This document shows, in pieces, positions 1 through 8,710 of a stretch of 64,000 bases of DNA. The position numbers were made by a program, and so were the translations under genes. The notes below the pieces were generated by a model that saw nothing but the letters and a program-made list of their open reading frames with translations, had not been told where the DNA came from and did not search any database. Every line of letters starts with the position of its first letter. The stretch's first letter is position 1. Source of the stretch: Saprospiraceae bacterium (GTDB lineage Bacteria > Bacteroidota > Bacteroidia > Chitinophagales > Saprospiraceae); contig JALHRR010000005.1 in assembly GCA_022841345.1 (NCBI GenBank), positions 62,001-126,000 of the forward strand. Reading direction: 5' to 3'.

Positions 1-75
1 CTTTTGTATTTGCTTGAAAATCATGGAAGAAAATTTAAAATCGACTTGCAGGAAGCAAAAAAGCTGTACAAATAA
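1..75 (+). CDS. 3' end of an unknown gene (partial)
   Basis: An open frame enters from the left edge and stops at TAA 73-75. It encodes 24 residues, ending in a lysine-rich helix-like tail (QEAKKLYK). The composition looks coding and the next gene begins 41 bases later on the same strand, but the fragment is too short to assign a family. It could also be a chance open frame. Confidence 0.4.
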   Translation, partial: LLYLLENHGRKFKIDLQEAKKLYK

Positions 76-116
76 ATTATCCAATTTTACTTTTCTATAA
101 TTTCTCTTTTACAATT

Positions 117-902
117 ATGAACGAGATTCCAGAATTTTCGCCACTTTCATTGAGTTCAGTAGTTTTGGAATTATATTTTTCAGAAACATCTGCATTACTA
201 GGCACTGGAACGGCTTTCTTCTATCGAAGAAATGGATCTGTTTTTTTAATTACAAATTGGCATAATTTTTCTGGTTTAAACCCATTTACTAAAAAACCTA
301 TTACTGCACATGGAGGAAAACCTGATAGGATTGTAATTCCATTATTAGAGCAAATAGAGAATGAAACCATATTTCATAAGAGATCCTATGAGCTTTATAA
401 AGAAAAAAACCTATTAAAGCCAAATTGGTTGGTTCATCCAATATTAAAACAATCGGTTGATGTCGTTGCATTGGAAATACAAATTCCACATGAATATTCG
501 TGTCTGGCAATTAATGATTCAGGTCTTGGATTTAAAGAATTTATACCAGCGGTAGCTGATGATGTTTTTGTTATTGGATATCCTTATAATATTCGACAAG
601 AGGGAGTATTACCAATTTGGAAAAGAGCTAGCATAGCTTCTGAACCACAATATAATTATGATAACAAGCCTCTTATTCTAATTGATACTGCGACTAGATA
701 AGGTATGTCTGGATCTCCTGTAGTAGTTAGGCGAAATTCTGTCTGGCAGACACCTAAACCATCTTTCGGGACACGGCAGTGTTTCATTGGAGTGTATTCT
801 GGCAGAATGTTAGGAGATACTGAATTTGAAGCTCAATTAGGATTAATCTGGAAAAAGCATTTGATTGAAGAAATCATAGATGGTAAAATGTATGACACCT
901 AG
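117..902 (+). pseudogene. Trypsin-like serine protease interrupted by an in-frame stop
   Basis: One reading frame of about 261 codons is split by a single TAA at 699-701. Before the stop are GTGTAFFY and TNWHN (likely catalytic His, residue 49) and then SVDVVALE (likely catalytic Asp, residue 115). Immediately after the stop, in the same frame, comes GMSGSPV, the usual serine-nucleophile motif of trypsin-like peptidases of the DegP/HtrA type (PF13365-like). The 194-residue upstream product would therefore lack the catalytic serine. No signal peptide is seen, so the intact protein was probably cytoplasmic. Either a one-base change (for example CAA or GAA to TAA) killed the gene, or the base is a sequencing error. 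The family is clear; the state of the gene is not. Confidence 0.75.
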
Positions 903-1013
903 TATGATAACTAAAGCACTAGTGGCTTAAAAATGTTAATGTTGCCTGGCAAAAAACTTCAGGTACTATCCTCAATTTTAATATAAACTCTGAACCAAAA
1001 TCTCATTCAATGA

Positions 1014-1054
1014 TTGTTATTTCAATCAAATAAACTATATTTGTATGAAATATA
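1014..1054 (+). promoter_or_regulatory. Promoter and likely operator of the hipBA-type operon
   Basis: TTG (1014-1016), a 19-bp spacer and TATATTTG (1036-1043) match the Bacteroidota promoter form TTG/TAnnTTTG. The -7 box is half of a perfect 7-bp inverted repeat, TATATTT-gtatg-AAATATA (1036-1054), placed 17 bp before the antitoxin start. HipB-type antitoxins repress their own operon by binding such palindromes, so this is a reasonable operator; binding itself is inferred. Confidence 0.55.
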
Positions 1055-1070
1055 AATCATTAGTATTCGC

Positions 1071-1361
1071 ATGAAGAAGAAACGGCAGGTAATTTTTCCT
1101 AAGTATAATCAAATGCTGGAACAAATGGGAGAGAATATTAAGCTTGCCCGTAAGCGTCGCAGACTCACTACTATTCAGGTTTCGGAACGTGCAGATATAG
1201 CCAGGTCTACACTTTATCTGATAGAAAAGGGAGATGCCGGTGTGACATTGGGTGCGTATTTCAATGTGCTCAGAGTGTTGGGATTACAATCGGACATTTT
1301 GAAACTGGGAGCTGATGATGAATTTGGACGGAAACTTCAGGATTTAGAATTATTGAAGTAA
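1071..1361 (+). CDS. XRE-family helix-turn-helix protein, HipB-like antitoxin
   Basis: A 96-residue protein with one XRE/Cro-type helix-turn-helix at about residues 20-72 (NIKLARKRRRLTTIQVSERA, then RSTLYLIEKG). The basic N-terminus and length fit HipB-like antitoxins. It ends one base before the hipA-like gene, so the two are almost certainly co-transcribed and translationally coupled. Known HipB proteins neutralise HipA and repress the operon through a palindrome; a palindrome overlaps the promoter here. The assignment as antitoxin rests mainly on the partner gene. Confidence 0.85.
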   Translation: MKKKRQVIFPKYNQMLEQMGENIKLARKRRRLTTIQVSERADIARSTLYLIEKGDAGVTLGAYFNVLRVLGLQSDILKLGADDEFGRKLQDLELLK

Positions 1362-1362
1362 A

Positions 1363-2622
1363 ATGACATCAAATAAATTTGATATATACGTTTATGCTCA
1401 TTGGAAAGGGATGCCCTTACCCAAAAAAATTGGCATACTATCAGCTCACTTCGCCAAAGGGAAAAAAGCATTCAGTTTTGAATATGATAAAACATGGATA
1501 AAGTCTGAAGAACAGCGATTGTTGGATCCGGATATTCAATTCTTTACAGGTATTCAATTTCCGTATAACAAAGAAAATTTTGGTATATTTTTGGACAGCA
1601 TGCCTGATACCTGGGGCCGGACATTGATGAAAAGAAGAGTTGCTCAGCAAGCAGCAGAGCGGGGAGAAAAAGCAAACAATTTATATGATATAGATTTTTT
1701 ATTGGGTGTGCATGACCACAGTCGAATGGGTGCTTTAAGGTTCAAAACGGATCCTGATGGTCCATTTCTGGATAATAACAATTATGCACCAACCCCGCCA
1801 TTCTCATCTATCAGAGAAATCCAGCATGCAGCTGATATTCTTGAAAATGATGATGATCGAGTCAATATAAAAAACTGGTTAGCCATATTAATGGCTCCGG
1901 GTTCTTCATTAGGAGGTGCTAGACCCAAAGCAAATATTGTAGATGAGAATAATGACATGTGGATTGCAAAATTTCCTTCGAAAAATGACAGAATAGACAA
2001 AGGAGCATGGGAATTCCTGACATTTCAGTTAGCCATTAATGCAGGCGTGCAGATGTGTCCATGCATCATTAGAAAGATAGCCGGAAAATATCATACATTT
2101 TTTACATTGCGATTTGACAGAGATAGGGATGAACGCATCCATTTTGCCTCTGCTATGACTATGACAGGTAATAATGAAGATAGCATCCGTGACAATCCTG
2201 CGAGCTATTTGGATATTGCTGAATTTATTCAGACTCATGGTGCTAATATCGAAGAAAACCTGCATCAGTTATGGAGGAGGATTATTTTCAACATTGCAAT
2301 TTCAAATACCGATGATCATTTGCGAAACCATGGTTTTATATTACAGGAAAATGGATGGATTTTATCTCCTGCATATGATTTGAACCCTTCAGTAGATAAG
2401 TCAGGTTTGTCTTTAAATATTGATATGGAAAATAATGCACTGGATTTTGAATTGGCTAAAAGCGTAGGTGACTTTTTCAGGCTTGATAATAAAGAGATGG
2501 ATAAAATTATTCAGCAAGTGATTAATAGTGTCAGAAAATGGGAAGTAGTAGCTGATCAAACAGGTATTTCAAGAAGCGAAAAGGAAATTATGCGGGCAGC
2601 ATTCAATTTTAAGAGGAGCTAA
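1363..2622 (+). CDS. hipA: HipA-family serine/threonine kinase toxin
   Basis: A 419-residue protein of the HipA kinase fold. The N-terminal lobe includes FGIFLDSMPDTWGR (HipA N-terminal subdomain). SLGGARPKA near residues 182-190 matches the conserved glycine-rich/lysine segment of HipA proteins. NTDDHLRNHG (Asp317/Asp318) is the catalytic loop and PAYDLNPS (Asp339) the metal-binding DFG-equivalent, so the catalytic residues are intact. E. coli HipA phosphorylates glutamyl-tRNA synthetase and causes growth arrest and persistence; other family members use different tRNA synthetases, and the target here is unknown. The order antitoxin then toxin and the 1-bp spacing are typical. The broken protease upstream suggests an accessory region. 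Confidence 0.9.
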   Translation: MTSNKFDIYVYAHWKGMPLPKKIGILSAHFAKGKKAFSFEYDKTWIKSEEQRLLDPDIQFFTGIQFPYNKENFGIFLDSMPDTWGRTLMKRRVAQQAAERGEKANNLYDIDFLLGVHDHSRMGALRFKTDPDGPFLDNNNYAPTPPFSSIREIQHAADILENDDDRVNIKNWLAILMAPGSSLGGARPKANIVDENNDMWIAKFPSKNDRIDKGAWEFLTFQLAINAGVQMCPCIIRKIAGKYHTFFTLRFDRDRDERIHFASAMTMTGNNEDSIRDNPASYLDIAEFIQTHGANIEENLHQLWRRIIFNIAISNTDDHLRNHGFILQENGWILSPAYDLNPSVDKSGLSLNIDMENNALDFELAKSVGDFFRLDNKEMDKIIQQVINSVRKWEVVADQTGISRSEKEIMRAAFNFKRS

Positions 2623-2745
2623 ACTATTTATATGAATTAATATTTTTATCAACATTTGCCTCTTAAACTTTTTAACCTTCCATTCATTATATTGATTCAA
2701 AATGTAATTTGTCCATCTTCTATCCATGTTTGAAAACTTAACATC

Positions 2746-3204
2746 ATGAATCCATCCCATTTTAAACAAACCATTACCATCCATGCTTCTGCTCATTCAG
2801 TGTTTGAAGCTTTAATTTCAGAAATCTCCAAATGGTGGACCAAAGAATTCAAAGGTCAAAGCAGGAATATGCTGGATGAGTTTACGGTTCGTTTTGGCAG
2901 CTCACATAAAACCATGGTTGTAGTCGGTGTCATGCAGGATGCCAGGGTTGTGTGGGAATGCCTGGATGCAGTGATTGATTTGCCGGAATTGGACAATAAG
3001 TCTGAATGGGAAGGAACCAGAATGGGTTGGACCATTGATGAACAGGACAGTTATACAGAGCTGACCCTGATGCATATCGGCCTGACACCGGAATTGGAAT
3101 GCTATCAGGTTTGCGAGCAGGGATGGAATACCTATATGCAAAGTCTGAAACTATATCTGGAAACCGGAACCGGCAAACCTTATATTCATGCCGGAAACAA
3201 TTGA
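2746..3204 (+). CDS. SRPBCC/AHSA1-type domain protein
   Basis: A 152-residue cytoplasmic protein with the pattern of the START/Bet v 1-like SRPBCC superfamily, AHSA1 group. It begins with a strand and helix (TITIHASAHSVFEALI), followed by ISKWWTKEFKG, which is common in these proteins. A C-terminal helix carries GWNTYMQSLKLYLETG, a close match to the usual end of the fold (GW...YLETG). Such proteins form a cavity that binds small hydrophobic ligands; the ligand here cannot be told. It lies about 120 bp after hipA on the same strand and is probably transcribed separately. Confidence 0.8.
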   Translation: MNPSHFKQTITIHASAHSVFEALISEISKWWTKEFKGQSRNMLDEFTVRFGSSHKTMVVVGVMQDARVVWECLDAVIDLPELDNKSEWEGTRMGWTIDEQDSYTELTLMHIGLTPELECYQVCEQGWNTYMQSLKLYLETGTGKPYIHAGNN

Positions 3205-3245
3205 ACCCTGATATGAGTTTGATTTTATATTTTAATTCCAGCTTG

Positions 3246-3305
3246 TTACGGTAATCTACTACCCCGAAGTGGGTAAAATATAAATAACCCGGGGTAAAAC
3301 CCCAG
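3246..3305 (+). repeat. Nested GGGGT/ACCCC hairpin repeat (family E)
   Basis: A short intergenic element with several overlapping inverted repeats: CCCGAAGTGGG, GGGT..ACCC and GGGGTaaaACCCC. A related arrangement (CTCCGAAGGTGTT, then AATAACCCCG and an imperfect palindrome) occurs at 33186-33290. It may act as a terminator-like structure after the SRPBCC gene, but no T-run follows. Confidence 0.4.
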
Positions 3306-3419
3306 GTATGACTGGCCAAAATAAGTTTTGGCACGTATTTTTGCCTTCTGCAAAAATCGTGACAAAACAAGAAATTCATAAGTTACTTCGCACTCGATTT
3401 TATCTCAGCTTACTGTAAT

Positions 3420-4094
3420 ATGAACCAGAAACTCAATGTCATCATCACCGGAGCCACAGGAATGGTAGGCGAAGGCGTCATGCATCAATGCCTTCAAAAT
3501 GAGAATGTGGCCTCCGTTCTGTTGATAAATCGCAAACCTTATGGTTTACAGCATCCCAAACTCAAAGAAATCATTCATCAGGATTTCTATGATTTATCTG
3601 CCATCGAGAGGGAATTGAAAGGATACAATGCCTGCTTTTTTTGCCTTGGGATTTCATCGGTCGGGATCAGCAAGGAAGAATATTATAAAATAACTTACTC
3701 CCTGACATTGCACATGGGAGAGACTTTATCCCGGCTGAATCCGGACATGGTAATTACCTATGTCTCTGGAATGGGCACTGACAGCAATGAAAAAGGAAAT
3801 GGCTGGGCAAGCGTCAAAGGCAAAACTGAAAATGATCTCAGAAAACTACCATTCAAAAAAGTACACGCCTATCGACCCGGATTTATCAAACCCATCCCCG
3901 GCCTGAAAAATACAAAGTCATTTTATAAATACATCAACTGGATGTTCCCTATCGGCAGGACACTCGCTCCCAATGCCTTCATCTCGCTGGAAGAACTGGG
4001 CGATTCCATGATCTATGTCAGCCTGAATAAATATGAGCCTTTCATTCTGAATGGCAAAGAAATTGCTGCAACTGCAAGGTTGTTGAAAGCTTAG
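3420..4094 (+). CDS. NAD(P)-binding Rossmann-fold protein, HTATIP2/SDR-like
   Basis: A 224-residue protein starting with the dinucleotide-binding motif GATGMVGEGV (residues 11-20), as in atypical short-chain dehydrogenases. FFCLGISSVGISKEEYY and YVSGMGTDS resemble proteins related to TIP30/HTATIP2 and YbjT. The canonical YxxxK pair is not evident, so it may be a binding or regulatory protein and not an active reductase. It has no signal peptide or membrane segment. The gene stands alone between intergenic repeats; substrate and pathway are unknown. Confidence 0.75.
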   Translation: MNQKLNVIITGATGMVGEGVMHQCLQNENVASVLLINRKPYGLQHPKLKEIIHQDFYDLSAIERELKGYNACFFCLGISSVGISKEEYYKITYSLTLHMGETLSRLNPDMVITYVSGMGTDSNEKGNGWASVKGKTENDLRKLPFKKVHAYRPGFIKPIPGLKNTKSFYKYINWMFPIGRTLAPNAFISLEELGDSMIYVSLNKYEPFILNGKEIAATARLLKA

Positions 4095-4260
4095 GATTGA
4101 GATACAGTAAGAATTGGGATTTGAGGCAGATGAATTTAAAATTCATAAACTATAGGATCGAAGTTATAAACTTCGACCATCGGTTTCATAAAATATTGGA
4201 TCGTACCCAAAGCTTTAGGTACGACCATCGGTCGTCTTCGAGAATTTTTGGCTGATTCAT

Positions 4261-4530
4261 CCGGCCTTTTAAAATTTCCGTAGTTTTCAAGCTGTTTGTA
4301 ACACAGTTGTCGATCAGAATTTGACGACAAGCAAGCAGGCACAGAAGTCGAGCAGAAGAGAAAGCTTAGTTCATCTCAAATTTAAGTTTGGGAATCATAA
4401 TTTGTCTCAGTTAATACTATCTAAGCGAGCGGCTTTGCATGCGCTGAGTGAAGAATAGCGTAGGAAAACAAGGAAAGTTTAAACAGCCTTGATCTTTTGT
4501 TACTTTTGGATCAAGCCAAAAGTAAAAAAG
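4261..4530 (+). repeat. Dispersed repeat family A, copy A1
   Basis: About 270 bp, also found at 32850-33117 (inverted) and 36214-36495. Shared blocks in order: CCGGCCTTTTAAAATTTC, GTAGTTTTCAAGCTGTT, GACGACAAGCAAGCAGGCAC, AGAAGTCGAGC, GCGAGCGGCTTTGCATGCGC and AAACAGCCTTGATC. The copy ends in a perfect 10-bp hairpin: TTACTTTTGG (4500-4509), loop ATCAAG, CCAAAAGTAA (4516-4525). CTTGATC at 4488-4494 is complementary to GATCAAG at 4509-4515, so an alternative hairpin or pseudoknot is possible. I see no convincing coding frame. The rest of the 4095-4574 gap holds an imperfect repeat of a sequence like CTTCGACCATCGGT. Confidence 0.8.
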
Positions 4531-4574
4531 ACTATGAATTGGCAGCTTAGCAAAATCTGCATCATCAGCTAATC

Positions 4575-5978
4575 TCAATAAACCATAATTTTAATACTCA
4601 TCCTTCCACTTGCTGAATAAATCGTAAAAAAATAAACCCCGCCAACAATCTCATTCAAATAAACCTGTCCTTCTCCTTCTCCCGAACTCCCCCGCAAAAT
4701 AACTTTCCCCTGACTATCACTCAGCTGATATTTCACCGGAATATTCTTCTCATTTGTCCAATTCACTGATTTATTCCCATTATTGTAAACAGGAATGATG
4801 CCTTCATCAGCCAGGCTGAAATCTTGAGTGGAGGTAGTCGAGCTGAACAACCATTGATAAGCAGCAGTAAATGATCTTGCCCAGTAGGATTCACTATGCG
4901 TCCCATTCGGATCTACCAATGCAATGACTTCGGTCTCAGGATAATCATTTTGAATAAGAGAATCCTGCATCCTTTGCATATCTCTCACCTGTCCCTGCCC
5001 CGAGCCTTCCATTCCTCCTGCTATCATATAAATCTTAGTGTCATCCTGAAATTCCCATTCACCCGGCAAGGAAAAGGAAGCACTTGAAAACCAAAAGGAG
5101 TTGGAGAAGGCTCCAATTTTACCAAAAACATCCTGACGGGTAATTCCTCCATAGAAACTAATGAGGCCTCCCATTGAACTGCCCATGATTCCGGTATTCG
5201 CAGGATCGGTCAAAGTTCTGTAATGCTCATCTACATATGGCTTCAGTGTCTCAATGATAAATTCAATATAATCATCTCCCTGCCCGCCTCCATGTTGTGG
5301 ATGAATCCAGGGGGAATATTCATTGATTCTATTGGCTCCACCATTATCAATTCCTACCACTATGCAACCTGGATCGCCCAGTAGGAAGAGGGAATCTAAA
5401 TGTTCATCCACTTTCCATTCTCCCGCAAAACTCGTTCTGACATCAAACAAATTCTGCCCATCCTGCATGTAGAGAACCGGATAACGTTTTCCGGCACTGT
5501 TATAATCAGGAGGAAGATAGAGCCAGATTCTCCGGCTGCGATTGAGTTGTGGCATGAAAAACTGGGCGTCCAGAATGCTCACATTTGGCGAGGCGGTAGA
5601 TCCCTGTGATCCGCCAAGGTCTTCCCATCCCGCGATCTGAATATCCAGAATAGTATCCTGACCATTATAAACAAATGTCCTGTTCGGTCTGAATCCTCCC
5701 TGAGCGTTGGCTTCCACAGAACTCCATGCCCCTCTTGTAAATTTGAATTCAAGCACTCCGGGCGTGGGATTGAACTCTATGAAATAAATACCTGAACTAT
5801 CCTGCTGCAACAAGCCTTCTGCACTGCCCGGCTGCCAGTTGTTAAAACTGCCGGCCACAAATATATCGGCATCAGGAGGAGTATTTGCAGGAATCGAAAT
5901 AACCCGAAAGGTTAGCTGAGCAAAAGTAGTTATGCTGCCCAGGATAAGTATTATTAGTCCAAAGATTATTTTTCTCAT
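4575..5978 (-). CDS. Secreted carbohydrate esterase (CE1-like) with N-terminal CBM48 module and T9SS tail
   Basis: From ATG 5978 the protein has 467 residues; an upstream TTG in frame would place residues before the signal peptide and is less likely. Residues 1-20 are a signal peptide ending TFAQ. Residues about 22-115 resemble a glycogen-binding CBM48/AMPK-type module (VAGSFNNWQP). An alpha/beta-hydrolase of the esterase D/CE1 type follows, with YPVLYMQDGQNLFD and the nucleophile motif GSSMG (Ser268); NGTHSESYW probably carries the catalytic His. The last 75 residues resemble a T9SS type A sorting domain (NEIVGGVYFFTIYSASGR), though the usual PNP motif is replaced by PVYNNGN. Substrate unknown; acyl groups on glucan-bound polysaccharide are possible. 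Two more CE1-like esterases occur at 33660 and 57724. Confidence 0.85.
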   Translation of the reverse strand: MRKIIFGLIILILGSITTFAQLTFRVISIPANTPPDADIFVAGSFNNWQPGSAEGLLQQDSSGIYFIEFNPTPGVLEFKFTRGAWSSVEANAQGGFRPNRTFVYNGQDTILDIQIAGWEDLGGSQGSTASPNVSILDAQFFMPQLNRSRRIWLYLPPDYNSAGKRYPVLYMQDGQNLFDVRTSFAGEWKVDEHLDSLFLLGDPGCIVVGIDNGGANRINEYSPWIHPQHGGGQGDDYIEFIIETLKPYVDEHYRTLTDPANTGIMGSSMGGLISFYGGITRQDVFGKIGAFSNSFWFSSASFSLPGEWEFQDDTKIYMIAGGMEGSGQGQVRDMQRMQDSLIQNDYPETEVIALVDPNGTHSESYWARSFTAAYQWLFSSTTSTQDFSLADEGIIPVYNNGNKSVNWTNEKNIPVKYQLSDSQGKVILRGSSGEGEGQVYLNEIVGGVYFFTIYSASGRMSIKIMVY

Positions 5979-6050
5979 TGGGTAAAAATACAAATTCTGA
6001 TGTACATTGAGAAATGCAGAAAAAGAAGATTAAGTAGCTTAAGTTATTCT

Positions 6051-6578
6051 CTACTTACTCTCCACAGGAGTAAGTTCCTCAGGTTTAGTCCCCATTTTCT
6101 CAAGAATTAAACCCCATTTTTCAATACCTTTAATCGAGTCACGACGTGTAAACTGCTCAAAAGAAATTTTGTGCAATCCGGTTTGATTGAAATACATATT
6201 TTCAGATAAAATCACCCTGACAGAACAATCCTCTCCGCTGCATCCTCCAATCCATTGTCCGTTTGGTTCCTGCAATTCCACAGAATGCTGTTTTACATTT
6301 ATGGTATCATTTGGGAATACAGAGTGAATTCTCAAATAAATATTTTGAAAGGGATAATCTGACGTATGGTCAATGTCTACAGCCATCCTGTACAAAGCAG
6401 TTGTATCTTCTATTTCAAATTCAAACGCAGCTTGCTCACTGTATGCCCATCCATACGCTGGAATAGTATAATCTTCATCAAAAATTACGTCTGAATTACA
6501 GGAGCTCAGGCTCAAAAGAGCGATTCCCATAATACTTAATATGCCTGCAGTAAGCTTGATATTGAATGTTTTTATCAT
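6051..6578 (-). CDS. gldH: Gliding motility lipoprotein GldH
   Basis: A 175-residue lipoprotein with a hydrophobic leader and lipobox LSLSSC (Cys near residue 27). The body has the GldH pattern: [20 protein letters not shown], the [10 protein letters not shown] strand, and GQWIGG followed by a cluster ending [11 protein letters not shown]. GldH is one of the lipoproteins needed for gliding in Flavobacterium johnsoniae; it is linked to the T9SS-dependent machinery, but its exact role is unclear. Its start overlaps the dnaJ stop by 4 bp (ATGA), so it is translated from the dnaJ message. Many T9SS cargo proteins are encoded nearby. Confidence 0.85.
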   Translation of the reverse strand: MIKTFNIKLTAGILSIMGIALLSLSSCNSDVIFDEDYTIPAYGWAYSEQAAFEFEIEDTTALYRMAVDIDHTSDYPFQNIYLRIHSVFPNDTINVKQHSVELQEPNGQWIGGCSGEDCSVRVILSENMYFNQTGLHKISFEQFTRRDSIKGIEKWGLILEKMGTKPEELTPVESK

Positions 6579-7738
6579 GAAAAGAAATCCTTCATTCGAT
6601 CAAAGAATCCTCTCTCTCCTTTTGCTGGAGTTGGATTGAAGTTAGGCATTGTTTTCATCTTCTCCAGAAGTGATTTTTCATCATCATTCAATTTGCGGGG
6701 AGTCCAGATGCTTACATGAATCAGCAGATCTCCTTTGCCATAACTCTGGACATTCGGAAATCCTTTGTCTTTTAATCTGAACATTTTACCGGCCTGGGTT
6801 CCGGGTGGAATTTTGATTTTTACACTCCCTTCCAATGTAGGAACTTCTACTGACGTGCCGAGGGAAGCATCTGCAAAATTCAAATAAAGATTGTGAATCA
6901 GATTAGAGCCTTCTCTTATGAAGTGATCATTAGGTTCTTCTTCAATACTAATGAGCAAATCACCGTTGGGCCCACCATTCGCACCCGCATTTCCTTTGCC
7001 GGAAAGGGAGAGCTGCATTCCTTCTGCAACTCCTGCCGGGATATCTATATCGATGGTTTCCTCGCCGTATATGCGGCCTTCACCTTTACAATTATTGCAT
7101 TTGTCAGTTATAGTTTGCCCCGCTCCATTGCAGGTAGGACAAGGAGTTGTGGTCTGCATTTGTCCCAGGAAAGTACTTCTTACCTGTCTTACCATACCGG
7201 CACCCCCACAAGTCCCGCATGTGCGTACACTACCTTTATCTTTTGCGCCTGACCCTGCACAAGTCTGACATCCTATTTGCTTTCTGACTTTGATTTTTTT
7301 ATTGGCGCCTTTCAGAATTTCTTCCATCGTGAGCTTGACACGAATACGAAGATTGCTTCCACGCTGACCTCTTCCTCTGCTTTGCTGAGATGAGCGACCT
7401 CCAAAAAATGACTCAAAAGGTGAATCTCCACCACCGAAAATATCGCCGAATGAGCTGAAAATATCTTCCATGTTCATTCCGCCTCCATAACCGCCTCTAC
7501 CCATATTATTGGGATCTACACCCTGATGACCATAACGGTCATAAGCTGCCCGCTTATCCTTGTCACTCAGTATTTCATAAGCATGTGCTGCTTCCTTGAA
7601 TTTCTCTTCCGCCTCCTTATTATCAGGATTGCGGTCCGGATGGTACTGAAGAGCAACTTGTCTGTATGCTTTTTTGATTGTTTGATCATCAGCATCTTTT
7701 GCTACACCCAGTATCTCGTAAAAATCTCTTTTTGACAT
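6575..7738 (-). CDS. dnaJ: Chaperone DnaJ (Hsp40)
   Basis: A full-length type I DnaJ of 387 residues from ATG 7738 (family-typical [10 protein letters not shown]); an ATG two codons upstream is also possible. The J domain (residues 1-70) carries HPD in YHPDRNPD. A Gly/Phe-rich region ([19 protein letters not shown]) follows, then four CxxCxGxG zinc repeats ([32 protein letters not shown]) and the C-terminal substrate-binding domains. It stimulates DnaK ATPase and delivers unfolded proteins. It lies downstream of grpE on the same strand, with a 270-bp gap holding palindromic repeats, and overlaps gldH. Confidence 0.97.
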   Translation of the reverse strand: MSKRDFYEILGVAKDADDQTIKKAYRQVALQYHPDRNPDNKEAEEKFKEAAHAYEILSDKDKRAAYDRYGHQGVDPNNMGRGGYGGGMNMEDIFSSFGDIFGGGDSPFESFFGGRSSQQSRGRGQRGSNLRIRVKLTMEEILKGANKKIKVRKQIGCQTCAGSGAKDKGSVRTCGTCGGAGMVRQVRSTFLGQMQTTTPCPTCNGAGQTITDKCNNCKGEGRIYGEETIDIDIPAGVAEGMQLSLSGKGNAGANGGPNGDLLISIEEEPNDHFIREGSNLIHNLYLNFADASLGTSVEVPTLEGSVKIKIPPGTQAGKMFRLKDKGFPNVQSYGKGDLLIHVSIWTPRKLNDDEKSLLEKMKTMPNFNPTPAKGERGFFDRMKDFFS

Positions 7739-7766
7739 TGTCATTTTTTTAATAAATCTCGCATCT

Positions 7767-7822
7767 AATCTAAATTCAGAATTCAGTCCCCAAAGCTTTG
7801 GGGAAGAATTCTGAATTTTCTA
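7767..7822. repeat. Large palindrome around CCCCAAAGCTTTGGGG
   Basis: The perfect 16-bp palindrome CCCCAAAGCTTTGGGG (7788-7803) is flanked by a second inverted pair, AAATTCAGAATTCA upstream and GAATTCTGAATTTT downstream, giving a near-perfect hairpin of about 50 bp between grpE and dnaJ. The same core occurs at 7975-7990 and 36455-36470, so it is a dispersed REP-like palindrome. Confidence 0.7.
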
Positions 7823-7974
7823 TACTTCGAAGCTCATAACTGTCACGTTGCAACCAACGTGACTACAGCAAGTACCAAATCGGATATTCCTTTTTAATTG
7901 TTCTATCGATTACCCAATTGTTAAAATGGCTGTTAAATCGGCTGTTTCCTGCTGTTTCAAATCTGAAACCTGAT

Positions 7975-7990
7975 CCCCAAAGCTTTGGGG
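7975..7990. repeat. CCCCAAAGCTTTGGGG palindrome, second copy
   Basis: A perfect 16-bp palindrome 23 bp after the grpE stop codon, flanked by short direct repeats of the type CTGAAACCTGA and TCTGAAATTT. It may work as a weak terminator for grpE, although no T-run follows. Confidence 0.6.
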
Positions 7991-8012
7991 ACTGAAACCT
8001 GAAATCTGAAAT

Positions 8013-8645
8013 TTACTTCCCTACAACCACCTTAGCGTATCTAATGATTTTGTCATTCAGAAAATATCCCGGCTCTACCGTATCAATTACTTTTCCTACC
8101 ATATCCTCTGAAGGAGCAGGAATTTCTGTAATAGCTTCATGCAATTCAGGATCAAAAACCTCACCATTAGATTCCATTTTTTGCAAACCCTTTTGTTTCA
8201 AAACGGATTGAAGTTTATGATAAAGCAGTTGAATTCCTTCGGAGAAGGTTTCTTTGGAATCAGGTTTTTCTGCAATTTGCTTCGCCCTGTCAAAATCGTC
8301 CATTACAGGCAATAATGATGACAAAATTTCCTGACCCGCTACTTTGCGCAATTCAAGACTTTCTTTCGCAGTACGTTTTCTGTAGTTTTCAAAATCGGCG
8401 TACAATCTCAGATATTTGTCTTTTAATTCAGCCAATTCTGCTTTTGATTTCTTCACTGGGTCATTATTTTCTGTTGAATCTCCTTCTTCCGTGGAGGCTT
8501 GCTCTGCTTCGTTCTCAGCACTTTCATCTGAAATTTGTTCCTGATGGAATTCTTCATCTGAAGTTAGTTCCAGCTCATTTACCTGATCCTCTGTATCAGA
8601 CATAGGAATCTCATCAATATTCGAATCTTTATGTTTCTCGCTCAT
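8013..8645 (-). CDS. grpE: Nucleotide exchange factor GrpE
   Basis: A 210-residue GrpE. The first 65 residues are very acidic and disordered (EEFHQEQISDESAENEAEQA). The long helix follows (ELAELKDKYLRLYADFENYR), then LLPVMDDFDRA and the C-terminal beta-wing with GEVFDPELHEAI and PGYFLNDKIIRYAKVVVG, which closely match the family. GrpE releases ADP from DnaK; dnaJ lies downstream on the same strand. No heat-shock operator (CIRCE type) was seen upstream. Confidence 0.97.
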   Translation of the reverse strand: MSEKHKDSNIDEIPMSDTEDQVNELELTSDEEFHQEQISDESAENEAEQASTEEGDSTENNDPVKKSKAELAELKDKYLRLYADFENYRKRTAKESLELRKVAGQEILSSLLPVMDDFDRAKQIAEKPDSKETFSEGIQLLYHKLQSVLKQKGLQKMESNGEVFDPELHEAITEIPAPSEDMVGKVIDTVEPGYFLNDKIIRYAKVVVGK

Positions 8646-8710
8646 GGTTACAATTTTTTCAGAATAGGAAATGACAATTAGTTTGCCAAAAATTATTTCA
8701 GGACAAATTG

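Noticed and set aside
4136..4342. Minus-strand open frame of 68 codons in repeat A1
   Set aside because: It lies in the dispersed repeat, its reading is not conserved in A2 and A3, and the DNA shows structure rather than coding bias.
4500..4530. Terminal hairpin of repeat A1 as an ordinary terminator
   Set aside because: The 10-bp stem is AT-rich and followed by A, not T, on the plus strand, and the stem covaries between dispersed copies.
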